Shown here one piece after another: positions 54,289 to 62,944 of a stretch of DNA of 64,000 nucleotides. Each line of letters opens with the position of its first letter. The first letter of the stretch is position 1. The DNA is taken from the NCBI RefSeq assembly GCF_022968795.1, contig NZ_JALJRB010000001.1:310001-374000 (forward strand). The letters run 5' to 3'. A program made the translations under genes and the position numbers. The notes under the pieces were generated by a model, which saw only the letters and a program-made list of their open reading frames with translations, was not told the DNA's origin and did no database searches. This DNA is from Desulfatitalea alkaliphila. GTDB taxonomy: Bacteria > Desulfobacterota > Desulfobacteria > Desulfobacterales > Desulfosarcinaceae.

Positions 54289-55038
54289 ATGGCGTTTACC
54301 ATCGCACTGGCAGGCAAAGGCGGTACCGGCAAAACCACCATTGCCGGATTGTTGATCAAATACCTTGTGGACAAAGGCAAATCCCCCATCCTGGCGGTGG
54401 ATGCCGATTGCAACGCCAACCTCAACGAAGTGTTGGGGTTGGAAGTCAAGGACACCTTGGGCACCGCCCGCGAGGACATGAAAAAGGGCAAAGTGCCTTC
54501 GGGCATGACCAAGGATGTGTTCATGTCCATGCGGCTGGAAGAGGCGGTCGCCGAGGAAGAGAACTTCGACCTGGTGGTGATGGGGCAACCCGAAGGGGCC
54601 GGCTGCTACTGCGCCGCCAACTCCCTGTTGACCAACTTCCTGGAACGGTTGGTAGGCAACTACCAGTATGTGGTGATGGACAATGAGGCGGGCATGGAGC
54701 ACATCAGCCGGCTGACCACCCACAACGTGGATGTTCTGTTGATCGTCACCGACGCCTCGCGCCGCGGGTTGCAGGCCGGGCTTAGGATCAACGAACTGGC
54801 CCGGGAACTGAACATCGGCGTGGGCAAAAGCTACCTGATCATGAACCGGCTCAAAGGCGAACCGGAGCCGATCGTGTTGGACCTGCTGAAGAACGATGGG
54901 CTGGAACTGGCCGGGACGATCCCGGATGACGAAATGGTTTACAAGTTCGACCTGCAAGGCAAGCCGACCATCACCATCGACACTGACAACCCGGCGGTGC
55001 GGTCCGCATTCGCAATTTTCGATAAAGTGCTGGCGTGA
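54289..55038 (+). CDS. cooC: CooC-type nickel-insertion / MinD-like ATPase
   Basis: A 249-aa P-loop ATPase of the MinD/CooC branch. The deviant Walker A GKGGTGKTT (residues 9-17), the switch VDADCNANLNEVLG and the metal-binding CxC in EGAGCYCAAN identify CooC, which matures the Ni-Fe-S site of CO dehydrogenase / acetyl-CoA synthase. The start at 54289 is set by the conserved N-terminus; GAGAGGAT lies upstream. No CODH subunit gene is in the window, so it acts on a client encoded elsewhere or on another Ni enzyme. Confidence 0.88.
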   Translation: MAFTIALAGKGGTGKTTIAGLLIKYLVDKGKSPILAVDADCNANLNEVLGLEVKDTLGTAREDMKKGKVPSGMTKDVFMSMRLEEAVAEEENFDLVVMGQPEGAGCYCAANSLLTNFLERLVGNYQYVVMDNEAGMEHISRLTTHNVDVLLIVTDASRRGLQAGLRINELARELNIGVGKSYLIMNRLKGEPEPIVLDLLKNDGLELAGTIPDDEMVYKFDLQGKPTITIDTDNPAVRSAFAIFDKVLA

Positions 55039-55200
55039 CCGGCCCCGCCGCCGAAACGCCTGCCGGCGGTTCCCTGCCGGCGAGGTGGCGACTGTAAAGG
55101 GTCGGTACCGGAGCAGCCCTAACGCACCCGGTGTTGGTCGGTTCCCATCGCGCTGTACAACGTCCCCGGCATGGCCGGCGGTTGAGAGTGGGGGCACCTT

Positions 55201-56178
55201 ATGAGACGAACGGGTTTTCTTTACGACCAGCAGTACCTGCTCCATGACACCGGCCCGTACCATCCCGAACGGGCCGAGCGCTTGATGGCCATCCATCAGG
55301 GCCTCAAACGGACCGGGCTGCTGCCGCAGCTGATATCGGTGCCGGCCCGTCGGGCGGAGCTGCGCTGGATCCGGACCACCCACAGCGATGCTTACATCCG
55401 GCGCTTCGAAGAGCGCTGCCTGGCCGGACACCGCACCTTGGACTGCGAAGACAACCAGATGTGCCCGGAAACCTGGGAAGCGGCCCTGATGGCCGCCGGA
55501 GGGGTGATGGAAGCGGCCCGCATGCTCATGGCCGGTGAGATCGACAACGCCTTCTGTGCCGTCCGCCCGCCCGGCCACCACGCCGAAAACGGCGAAGCCA
55601 TGGGCTTCTGCTACTTCAACAACGTGGCCATCGCCGCCCGCTATCTGCAACAGGAGCTGGGCATCGAGCGGGTCGGGATCATCGATTTCGATGTGCACCA
55701 CGGCAACGGCACCCAGCACAGCTTTGAAGAAGACCCCACGGTTTTCTACTACTCCATCCATCAGCACCCCTCTTTCACCTACCCGGGGACCGGCCGGGAG
55801 TTTGAAACGGGCAAAGGCGCGGGGCGCGGTTTCACCAAGAACAGCCCCATCCTGCCCGGCCAGAGCGACGACGTCTACCAACTTATGCTGGAACAGGACC
55901 TGCTGCCGGCCTTTGCCAGCTTCAAGCCCCAAGTGATCATCGCCTCCACCGGTTTCGACGCCCACAAAGACGACGAAATGGCCGACATGCGCCTGACCGA
56001 CGAAGGTTACGCATGGATCATGCGCACCATCGTCGCTATGGCGGACCGCCATTGTGAAGGCCGCCTGCTCTCCGTGCTCGAGGGCGGCTATGCCCTGGAG
56101 CGATTGCCCGAGCTGGGCGCCGCGCATGTGCGCATTCTGCTGGAAACGCCATCGGACGGCGCCCCCACTATCCCTTGA
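55201..56178 (+). CDS. Histone-deacetylase-family (AcuC-like) zinc deacetylase
   Basis: A 325-aa arginase/deacetylase-fold hydrolase. Catalytic site: RPPGHHAENGEAMGFCYFNN (His-His pair), the zinc ligands in DFDVHHGNGT, and STGFDAHKDDEMADM with the third ligand. Bacterial relatives remove acetyl groups from acetyl-CoA synthetase (AcuC) or from acetylpolyamines. The AcuB-like CBS protein begins 18 nt downstream, which favours the AcuC role over polyamine deacetylation. Confidence 0.88.
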   Translation: MRRTGFLYDQQYLLHDTGPYHPERAERLMAIHQGLKRTGLLPQLISVPARRAELRWIRTTHSDAYIRRFEERCLAGHRTLDCEDNQMCPETWEAALMAAGGVMEAARMLMAGEIDNAFCAVRPPGHHAENGEAMGFCYFNNVAIAARYLQQELGIERVGIIDFDVHHGNGTQHSFEEDPTVFYYSIHQHPSFTYPGTGREFETGKGAGRGFTKNSPILPGQSDDVYQLMLEQDLLPAFASFKPQVIIASTGFDAHKDDEMADMRLTDEGYAWIMRTIVAMADRHCEGRLLSVLEGGYALERLPELGAAHVRILLETPSDGAPTIP

Positions 56179-56196
56179 CAAGAAGGAGGTTGGACG

Positions 56197-56874
56197 ATGT
56201 TTGTCAGCCGATCCATGACCCGGAAGGTCGTCACGGTCTCCCCGGACATTTCCCTGAGCGAGGTCCAGGAGCGGATGAAAACCCACAACATCCGTCATCT
56301 GCCCGTTGTGGCAAACGACGACCGCTTGGTGGGCATTGTGACCGACAGAGACATCCGCAGCGCCATGCCGCTGCCCCTGATCAAAGGCCAGGACGACCCC
56401 GAAAGCCTGCAACGTTTCGCCCGATTGACGGTGGCCGATGTCATGACCCCCGATCCGATGACCATCTCGCCCGCCCACACCCTGCAGGATGCGCTGCTGC
56501 TGATCCAGGAAAAACGGGTGGGCGCCTTTCCGGTGGTGGATCAAAACGGCAAGCTCACCGGCATCATTTCGGTGCGGGACCTGCTGCGGGCCTTCATCAA
56601 TGTGCTGGGCATCGGTCAGCCGGGCACCCTGTTGTGCATCCTGGTGGAAGAGAAGGTGGGCCAGATGAAGCGCATCGTGGATGCCATCACCGAAGAGGGC
56701 ATCTCTTGCGGCAGCATTCTGGTGGCCCGCTACTGGGAAAAGGACAAGCGCGCCGTCTTTCCCTACCTGCTGACCAACAACGTCATCCGGATCAAACAAA
56801 GATTGCGCGATGCGGGCTTCACCCTGCTCGACCCCATGCAGTGGTACCTGGACCAGTTGCCCAAAAACGAATGA
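56197..56874 (+). CDS. AcuB-like CBS-pair protein
   Basis: A 225-aa protein with two CBS domains (about 1-60 and 78-135: MFVSRSMTRKVVTVSPDISL; MTPDPMTISPAHTLQDALLL) and a C-terminal ACT-like domain (GTLLCILVEEKVGQMKRIVD). This layout matches AcuB proteins, thought to sense adenine nucleotides. It lies between the AcuC-like deacetylase and the methyltransferase; its stop overlaps the next start. Likely modulates the deacetylase or acetate activation; inferred from acuABC operons. Confidence 0.85.
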   Translation: MFVSRSMTRKVVTVSPDISLSEVQERMKTHNIRHLPVVANDDRLVGIVTDRDIRSAMPLPLIKGQDDPESLQRFARLTVADVMTPDPMTISPAHTLQDALLLIQEKRVGAFPVVDQNGKLTGIISVRDLLRAFINVLGIGQPGTLLCILVEEKVGQMKRIVDAITEEGISCGSILVARYWEKDKRAVFPYLLTNNVIRIKQRLRDAGFTLLDPMQWYLDQLPKNE

Positions 56875-57764
56875 TGCCCCCCGCCCCATCGCAAACAATC
56901 GGCCGGCCGAAGGGCGATGCACCCCTGCCGTGGCCCAAGCCCTACGACCGGCTGTTCGTTTACTATCTCAAGGGGCGGGTGCCCCATGGCGCCCTCCCGG
57001 ATCAAGCCGCCTTCATCGGCAACTGGGAGGAGGCGGGGGACAGCTTTCTCTTTTTCCACACCCCGGCCGACGCGGCCATTGATGCCCTGGTGCAGCAGCA
57101 CCCCCGGTTGGTCCTGCAGGACCGCTACGACATGCCCTACGACGAGTGGCAAGGGGAGGCCCCCGCGGCGTTCAAAGTGGGCCGCCTTCAGGTGGTGCCG
57201 CCCTGGGATCCGGCCGCTGCCGCGGCAACGAACGACACCATCCTGCTGGACCCCGGCGTGGTGTTCGGCACCGGCACCCACCCCACCACCCGTGACTGCC
57301 TCACCGCCCTGCAGGCCGCCTTCGACCGCCGGCCGGTGAACCGCGTGTTCGACATCGGCACCGGCACCGGCCTGCTGGCCCTGGCGGCGGCCAAGCTGGG
57401 CGCCAGGGCCGTGGCGGCCGTGGACCTGAACCGCCTGGCCACCGTCACCGCCCGCCGCAACGTCCGCTGCAACCGCATGCAGCGGCGGATTCTGGTGGTC
57501 CGGGGGGATGCCTTGAATTTTATGGACCGTCCCAGCGACCTTGTGGTATCCAATATCCATTACGACGTGATGCGGCATTTGATCGCCGCCCCCGGATTCA
57601 GCGGACACCGGCAGTTCATCCTCTCGGGTTTGTTGCGCAGCCAGGCCAGGGAGATCGCCTACCGGCTGCACCGGATGGGGGCGCGAATCCTCGGCCAGTG
57701 GGAACAGGAAGGCACCTGGTTCACCTTCCATGGGGAGACCGGGGGGCCAAGCGGTACCGGATAG
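56871..57764 (+). CDS. PrmA-like SAM-dependent methyltransferase
   Basis: A 297-aa class-I methyltransferase. The substrate-side segment DPGVVFGTGTHPTTRDCL and the SAM motif VFDIGTGTGLLALAAAKLGA are those of ribosomal protein L11 methyltransferase, with the catalytic-region VSNIHYDVM in place of the usual NIL. The N-terminal ~110 residues diverge from E. coli PrmA. The ATG overlaps the CBS stop. It could methylate L11 or another protein; moderate certainty on target. Confidence 0.8.
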   Translation: MMPPAPSQTIGRPKGDAPLPWPKPYDRLFVYYLKGRVPHGALPDQAAFIGNWEEAGDSFLFFHTPADAAIDALVQQHPRLVLQDRYDMPYDEWQGEAPAAFKVGRLQVVPPWDPAAAAATNDTILLDPGVVFGTGTHPTTRDCLTALQAAFDRRPVNRVFDIGTGTGLLALAAAKLGARAVAAVDLNRLATVTARRNVRCNRMQRRILVVRGDALNFMDRPSDLVVSNIHYDVMRHLIAAPGFSGHRQFILSGLLRSQAREIAYRLHRMGARILGQWEQEGTWFTFHGETGGPSGTG

Positions 57765-57776
57765 CGAGGGGCCATT

Positions 57777-58616
57777 ATGTTGATACGCTGCTGGGGCTCG
57801 CGGGGGTCCATCCCCGTGTCGGGTCAAGAATACATCAAATACGGCGGCGACACCACCTGCCTGGAAATCCGTACCCGAAGCGACGACATCATCATCGTGG
57901 ATGCCGGCACCGGCATCCGCCGCCTGGGCAACGCCCTGATCAAGGAGGGGCGCTACCAGTACAACTTCCTGCTCACCCACGGCCACTGGGACCATCTGAT
58001 GGGCTTTCCCTACTTCAAGCCCCTCTTCCTGGAACACCCCGAAATCCGCCTGCACCGCGGCCCATTCCACAAAAAATTCATGGAAACCATGTTTTCCAAG
58101 GTGATGGCACCGCCCAATTTCCCGGTGCGCTACTCCGACCTGAAAGCCAAGATCGTCTACCAGGAGGGCAAACCGGAAAAGTTCGACATCGGGTCGGTCA
58201 CCGTGGTGCCCATTCAACTGAGCCACCCCAACAGCGGCAAAGGGTACAAATTCATCGAGGACGGCAAAAGCTTCGTCTTTCTGACCGACAACGAGCTGGG
58301 CTTCGTGCACCCCGGCGGGTTGCAGGCATCCCAATACACCGCCTTTTGCCAGGAGGCCGACCTGCTGTTGCACGATGCCGAATACACCCCCCGCGAGTAC
58401 AACCTGCTCATGGAATGGGGCCACTCCTCCTACGAGGACGTGCTGGAGCTGGCCTTCAAGGCGGGGGTCAAGCGCTTGGGCCTGTTCCACCTCAACCAGG
58501 AGCGCACCGACGCAGAGGTGGATGAAATGGTGGCGGCCTGCCACCGCATCATCGCCGAACGGGGCGAAACCCTCGACTGTTTCGCCGTGGGCGCCGATAT
58601 GACTTTCGAACTGTGA
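57777..58616 (+). CDS. MBL-fold (RNase Z-like) metallohydrolase
   Basis: A 279-aa metallohydrolase starting MLIRCWGSRGSIPVSGQEYI, as in the MBL group with a strand exposing IKYGGDTTCLEI. Metal motif LTHGHWDHLMG; further ligands in LLHDAEYTP and WGHSSYEDVLELA. The GSRGSIPV opening and TTCLEI match phosphodiesterase-like or pilus-associated members. Function is not fixed. It has 12 nt from the methyltransferase and 17 nt to the sirtuin, so it is in the same operon. Confidence 0.82.
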   Translation: MLIRCWGSRGSIPVSGQEYIKYGGDTTCLEIRTRSDDIIIVDAGTGIRRLGNALIKEGRYQYNFLLTHGHWDHLMGFPYFKPLFLEHPEIRLHRGPFHKKFMETMFSKVMAPPNFPVRYSDLKAKIVYQEGKPEKFDIGSVTVVPIQLSHPNSGKGYKFIEDGKSFVFLTDNELGFVHPGGLQASQYTAFCQEADLLLHDAEYTPREYNLLMEWGHSSYEDVLELAFKAGVKRLGLFHLNQERTDAEVDEMVAACHRIIAERGETLDCFAVGADMTFEL

Positions 58617-58633
58617 AACCGGGAGGTTCCCCC

Positions 58634-59401
58634 ATGCAGCCATCCCAAACCCTCATCGAACAAGCCGCCGCGGCCTGCGCCCGCGGCACCAAGGGCGTGG
58701 CCCTCACCGGCGCCGGCATCTCCGTGGAGAGCGGCATCCCCCCCTTCCGCGGCAAAGGCGGGTTGTGGGAAAAGATCGACCCCATGAAATACGCCCACAT
58801 CGACGCCCTGGTAAGCAATCCCGCCGAGGTGTGGGAGGTGCTGTTCCGCGGTATCGGCGAACTGCTGACCACCGCCACACCCAACGCCGGCCACCTGGGC
58901 CTGCAACGCCTGGAGCAGATGGGCATTTTGCAGACCGTCATCACCCAGAACGTGGACGGCCTGCACCAGAAGGCCGGCAGCAGCGACGTGATCGAATTTC
59001 ACGGCACCCATGCCGTGCTGCGCTGCATGGGATGCCACGTGCGCTCCGACTGGCAGGCGATCACCCTGGATCGCATCCCCCCGGTCTGCCCCTGCGGCGC
59101 CTACCTGCGCCCGGACGTGGTGATGTTCGGCGAACCCATCGACGTGGGCTTGCTGCGCCGCTCCCAGATCTTGTCCGCCAACTGCGACGTCATGCTGGTC
59201 GTCGGCACCTCGGCCACCGTGGAGCCGGCCGCCTACCTGCCCCTGATCGCCAAGGACCGGGGCGCCTTCATCATCGAAATCAACCCCGAACCCACCCCCC
59301 TGACCGACCGCGTCAGCGACGTCACCCTGCTCGGCCCGGCCGGCGAGGTGATGGAGCGTATCGTGGCGGCGGTGGCCAACATCCAGGGAAGAAGCTTATA
59401 A
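58634..59401 (+). CDS. NAD-dependent protein deacylase (sirtuin)
   Basis: A 255-aa Sir2 protein. NAD motif TGAGISVESGIPPFRG, the catalytic TQNVDGLH with His in EFHGTH, zinc Cys pairs CMGCH and CPCG, and the closing VVGTSATVEPAAYLP and IIEINPEPTPL. The ATG at 58634 follows GGAGG; a GTG at 58613 overlaps the previous gene. Sirtuins also deacetylate acetyl-CoA synthetase, so it and the AcuC-like enzyme in this operon may reverse the same acylations by two chemistries. Confidence 0.92.
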   Translation: MQPSQTLIEQAAAACARGTKGVALTGAGISVESGIPPFRGKGGLWEKIDPMKYAHIDALVSNPAEVWEVLFRGIGELLTTATPNAGHLGLQRLEQMGILQTVITQNVDGLHQKAGSSDVIEFHGTHAVLRCMGCHVRSDWQAITLDRIPPVCPCGAYLRPDVVMFGEPIDVGLLRRSQILSANCDVMLVVGTSATVEPAAYLPLIAKDRGAFIIEINPEPTPLTDRVSDVTLLGPAGEVMERIVAAVANIQGRSL

Positions 59402-59495
59402 AACGGCGCTGAAAACCAGATACAAAACCATGCTGGTGGCGGCTATGGGGCGGTGGGCCGGCACCTGAAATGCTAATTTATTTTTGCGCGAGTTC

Positions 59496-60263
59496 TTAAA
59501 AGAACGCCTCCATAACCCGACGGCTGTGTTCCGGGTCTTCAATTTCCGGCCGGGACATGGCTGCAACGCAACGGCCGTCTTGCAACACCATCACCCGGTC
59601 CGCCAGGCGGCGCATCTGGCCCGGATTGTGGGTCACGGCCAGGATGGGGTAACGCTGTTTGAGGGTTTGGAACAGCGCCTCGATATGGCGGGTGGCTTTG
59701 AAATCCAGCGAGGCGGTGGGTTCGTCCAGCAGCAGCAAGGCCGGCTCCAGGGCCAGCACCCGTGCCAGGCAAAGACGCTGCTGCTGACCGCCGGAAAGGG
59801 TCAGGGCGCTGTCGTGCAGCCGATCCTTGACCTCCGACCACAATTGCACCGCTTCCAGGGCCCGTTGCACCCGTAGGAGCGTCTCCTTGGGGTTCATTCC
59901 CAGTGAGATGCGCAGGGGCAGAGCCACATTCTTGTAGATGGAAAAGGGCAGCGGATTGGGATGCTGAAACACCATGCCCACCCGCAAGCGCAGTTCGGCC
60001 AGGGGTGTGGATGGGGCGTAGATGTCCCACCAGCGGTCCGCCAGACGGATGCGCACCTGTCCTCGGGTGTTGCAATGGGGGTAAGCTTCGTTTAGACGGT
60101 TGACGGCCCGCAACAGGGTTGTTTTGCCTGAACCGGAAGGTCCGATGGCCATGACCAGCTCACCGGGATAGAGGTCCAGGTTTACACTCTCAAGGACCTG
60201 TTTGCCTGCAAAACGGACGGATAAATCTGCGATTTCGAGCATCGGCTCGGGTATGCGCTTCAT
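59496..60263 (-). CDS. pstB: Phosphate ABC transporter ATP-binding protein
   Basis: A 255-aa ATPase with Walker A GPSGSGKTTLLRAVNRLNE (typical PstB), signature LSGGQQQRLCLARVL and Walker B LLLLDEPTASLD. The ATG at 60263 overlaps the pstA stop (ATGA). It powers phosphate import via PstC/PstA. The canonical PstB DxxxN-type Asp-Pro loop regions are shortened, so it is shorter than many PstBs but complete. No phoU follows before the convergent sirtuin gene. Confidence 0.9.
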   Translation of the reverse strand: MKRIPEPMLEIADLSVRFAGKQVLESVNLDLYPGELVMAIGPSGSGKTTLLRAVNRLNEAYPHCNTRGQVRIRLADRWWDIYAPSTPLAELRLRVGMVFQHPNPLPFSIYKNVALPLRISLGMNPKETLLRVQRALEAVQLWSEVKDRLHDSALTLSGGQQQRLCLARVLALEPALLLLDEPTASLDFKATRHIEALFQTLKQRYPILAVTHNPGQMRRLADRVMVLQDGRCVAAMSRPEIEDPEHSRRVMEAFF

Positions 60264-61150
60264 CCTTTCCATCGCTTCTCCATGGTGCGTTGGGCCGCAA
60301 AGGCCAACCCGAAAAGAGTGCCGGTGAGCATCAACAGCACCAGCGCCGTACCGAAAGCCTGATCCAGTTCGGCGGCGGTGCGGTGTTCGGCGGCCATATA
60401 ATAGATTCGAAAGGGCAGCGCCTCGAACTTGTCATACAGGCTGCGGGGCAAAAAGGCTTGGGCCACCGCCCCGGTCAGCAAAATGACGGCGGTATCTTCA
60501 GCCGCCCTTCCCATGGCCAGGATCACGCCGCTGAGGATTCCCCGACCGGCCGAAGGCAGCAGCACATGGCGGATGTTCTGCCAGGGCGTGAAACCGAGGC
60601 TCGGCCCCAGCAGGCGCAGATGGCTCGGCAGGCCGGCCAGGGCGTTCTGGGTGGTGCGCACCAGGTAGGGCAGCACCAGCAGCGCTATACAAACGGCCGC
60701 CAACAGCAGACCGGTTTTGGCCCGAGGTACGAAGGTGTGGCGTAGCACGACGATCAGGCTGAATCCGAACAGACCCATGACGATGGAGGGGATACCGGCC
60801 ATCAAATCCACGGCGAAGCCGGCCACGGCCCGAAATCGGCGCGAGCCATACTCGGAAAGGTAGATGCCGCCGGCGATGCCCGTCGGCACGGCCAGCAGGC
60901 AGGAAAGCAGCACCAGCAGGGCCGTTCCCGCCAGGGCCGACCATAGGCCGTCGAAAACCGGCCGGACCCCGCGGACGGCCTCCCACCAGTGGGTTTCCCC
61001 GAAAAAAAGGTTCGGCCCCAGTGTGCCGGCGCCGCGGTAGAGCAGAAACCCCATGACCGCCAGTACCGCCAGCATCGTTAAGACGGCGGCGGTCCAGCAG
61101 AAGATTGTTGTTGCCAGATCGGAAGTGCGGCGGTTGGCGGTTGGCCTCAT
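60260..61150 (-). CDS. pstA: Phosphate ABC transporter permease PstA
   Basis: A 296-aa membrane protein with six helices. Typical PstA segments: GIAGGIYLSEYGS, DLMAGIPSIVMGLFGF, RTTQNALAGLPSHLRLLGPSLGFTPW (coupling loop) and ILAMGRAAEDTAVILLTGA. It pairs with PstC. Its start overlaps pstC by 4 nt. Confidence 0.9.
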   Translation of the reverse strand: MRPTANRRTSDLATTIFCWTAAVLTMLAVLAVMGFLLYRGAGTLGPNLFFGETHWWEAVRGVRPVFDGLWSALAGTALLVLLSCLLAVPTGIAGGIYLSEYGSRRFRAVAGFAVDLMAGIPSIVMGLFGFSLIVVLRHTFVPRAKTGLLLAAVCIALLVLPYLVRTTQNALAGLPSHLRLLGPSLGFTPWQNIRHVLLPSAGRGILSGVILAMGRAAEDTAVILLTGAVAQAFLPRSLYDKFEALPFRIYYMAAEHRTAAELDQAFGTALVLLMLTGTLFGLAFAAQRTMEKRWKG

Positions 61151-61995
61151 GGGGTGAAAGTGCCTCCCAGGCGGCGCAAAATCAGTTGGATCAGCACCAT
61201 TACCAGGAAAAGAATCAAACCCGCCGCAAACACCGAATGATAAAAGGTGCTCTGGCTGTCGGTGGCCACCACTAGGGCGATGTGGGCGGTCAGGGTGCGC
61301 GTGGCGTCCAAGGGCGAAGCCGGCACCATGGGGGCGTTACCGGCCAGCATCAGGGAAATGAGGGTGTCGCCGACGGCCCGGCCAAAGCCCAACACCACGG
61401 CGGCCAGCAAACCGCGGCGGCAGAGGGGCAGCAACACATGGCGGATGTAAGCGGGCCGGGAAAAACCCAAAGCCGCGCAGGTGACCCGAGCGCTTCGATC
61501 CAACTCCCGCAGCGTGGCCTGCAACACCAGCACGATGGTCGGCAGTATCAGCAGGGATAGGACAATTGTGGCCGTGGCCAAGGAGAAACCGGTGCCGCGG
61601 TCGAACCATTGCCGGATCAGCGGCACCAGCAGAAAAATTGAAACGAAACCGTAAATCACCGTGGGAATGCTGGTCATGTAGTGTACCAGGGCCAAGCAAA
61701 TTCCTTTAATGCGCCCCGGTGCCAGCACCTGCACAAAACAGGCGACCCCCACCGCCAAAGGGGTGGCGACGGCCAAGGCGCCCAAAGCGATGAGCAGGGT
61801 GCCCACCACCATGGGCAGGATGCCGAACCGGCCCTGAAAGGGGAGCCACTGCCAGGCGATCACCGACCCCCAGCCGCCGGAAGTGAACAGGGGCAGCACC
61901 AGGTAAATCAGAACCAGCAGAATACCGCCGGCCGCCGCGGTGCAAGCCAGCGCGGCGGCCCGCAACAGGTGCGGCATCAGCTTCGCGCCATCCAT
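61147..61995 (-). CDS. pstC: Phosphate ABC transporter permease PstC
   Basis: A 282-aa membrane protein with six helices; typical segments are YMTSIPTVIYGFVSIFLLVP, LQATLRELDRSARVTCAALGF (coupling loop) and VLGFGRAVGDTLISLMLAGN. The start is ambiguous: ATG 61995 is used, which leaves 19 nt after pstS; 61977 is an alternative. It forms the phosphate channel with PstA. Confidence 0.88.
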   Translation of the reverse strand: MDGAKLMPHLLRAAALACTAAAGGILLVLIYLVLPLFTSGGWGSVIAWQWLPFQGRFGILPMVVGTLLIALGALAVATPLAVGVACFVQVLAPGRIKGICLALVHYMTSIPTVIYGFVSIFLLVPLIRQWFDRGTGFSLATATIVLSLLILPTIVLVLQATLRELDRSARVTCAALGFSRPAYIRHVLLPLCRRGLLAAVVLGFGRAVGDTLISLMLAGNAPMVPASPLDATRTLTAHIALVVATDSQSTFYHSVFAAGLILFLVMVLIQLILRRLGGTFTP

Positions 61996-62014
61996 GCCAA
62001 AAGGCGTCGCCGCT

Positions 62015-62848
62015 TTATTGCAGTGGGATGTAGCCGGCGGCCCGGATGATGCCCGCGCCTTCCGCACTCAGGATGTAGTCGATGAAGGCCCGCGCCAGAG
62101 GCTTGGGATCACCCTTGGTGTTCATATAGAGCTGCCGCACCGCCGGATAGGTGCCGTCAATGGCCGTTGCCTGGGATGGCAGGACCCCGTCCACGGCCAG
62201 GGGTTTCACGCTGTCGTCGATGTGGCCGATACTCATGTAGCCGATGGCGTAAATGTCTCGGGAGACGGCCACCTTCATTGCACCGTTGGATTGAATGATG
62301 TTGGCACTGCCCACGACGGTTTCCTTGTTCAACAATTTCTTCCAGAACACCTCGTGGGTACCGCTGGCCTCTTCCCGGCCGTACACATGGATGGCGGCAT
62401 CGGGTCCGCCCACGGCCTGCCAGTGGGTGATGCGGCCGGCAAAGATGTCCCGGACCTGCTGAACGCTCAAACCGGCCACGGGGTTGTCCGAATGCACGAC
62501 GGGCGCCACACCGTCCACGGCGAAGGCGAATGAGCGCAGGCCGAAACGGGCCACCTCCTCCGCGGACAAGGCGCGCCCTGTATTGCCGATATCCACCAGC
62601 CCCTCACCGGCCTTTTGGACACCGATACCGGTGCCGCCGCCGGTAACCGTGATGCGGATCTTGGGGTTGGCGGTCATGATGCGTTTGGCCGCCTCGTTCA
62701 TCACTGGAATATGGGCCGTTCCGCCGGCGATATCCAAAGTGCCCTGGAGGTCGGCAAAGGATTTCAAACTGCCGGCCCAGGCCGGAATCGTCAGCAAAAT
62801 GGCCATCAACAGTGTTACTGTTCCACACCGAATTAATTTCTTTTGCAT
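62015..62848 (-). CDS. pstS: Periplasmic phosphate-binding protein
   Basis: A 277-aa binding protein with a Sec signal (TVTLLMAILLTIPAWAGS). The phosphate-contact pattern is recognisable in ITVTGGGTGIGVQKAGEGLVDIGNTGRAL (loop binding phosphate oxygens) and the EEASGTHEVF segment (GREEASGTHEVFWKKLL). The ATG at 62848 follows GGAGAGG. It heads pstSCAB; a Pho box was looked for in the ~95 bp upstream and not convincingly found. Confidence 0.9.
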   Translation of the reverse strand: MQKKLIRCGTVTLLMAILLTIPAWAGSLKSFADLQGTLDIAGGTAHIPVMNEAAKRIMTANPKIRITVTGGGTGIGVQKAGEGLVDIGNTGRALSAEEVARFGLRSFAFAVDGVAPVVHSDNPVAGLSVQQVRDIFAGRITHWQAVGGPDAAIHVYGREEASGTHEVFWKKLLNKETVVGSANIIQSNGAMKVAVSRDIYAIGYMSIGHIDDSVKPLAVDGVLPSQATAIDGTYPAVRQLYMNTKGDPKPLARAFIDYILSAEGAGIIRAAGYIPLQ

Positions 62849-62944
62849 GCTGTCCTCTCCATTTTTGAATTCTGCGGCAATGAATGCCATTGTGCTGCCA
62901 TCTACCTTGTCTTGCATCGATCAGGTGATGCCCTTTTCATATTG

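Noticed and set aside
62849-62944. Pho box upstream of pstS
   Set aside because: Only weak, unspaced CTG-ACA-like matches; not enough to call a tandem Pho site.
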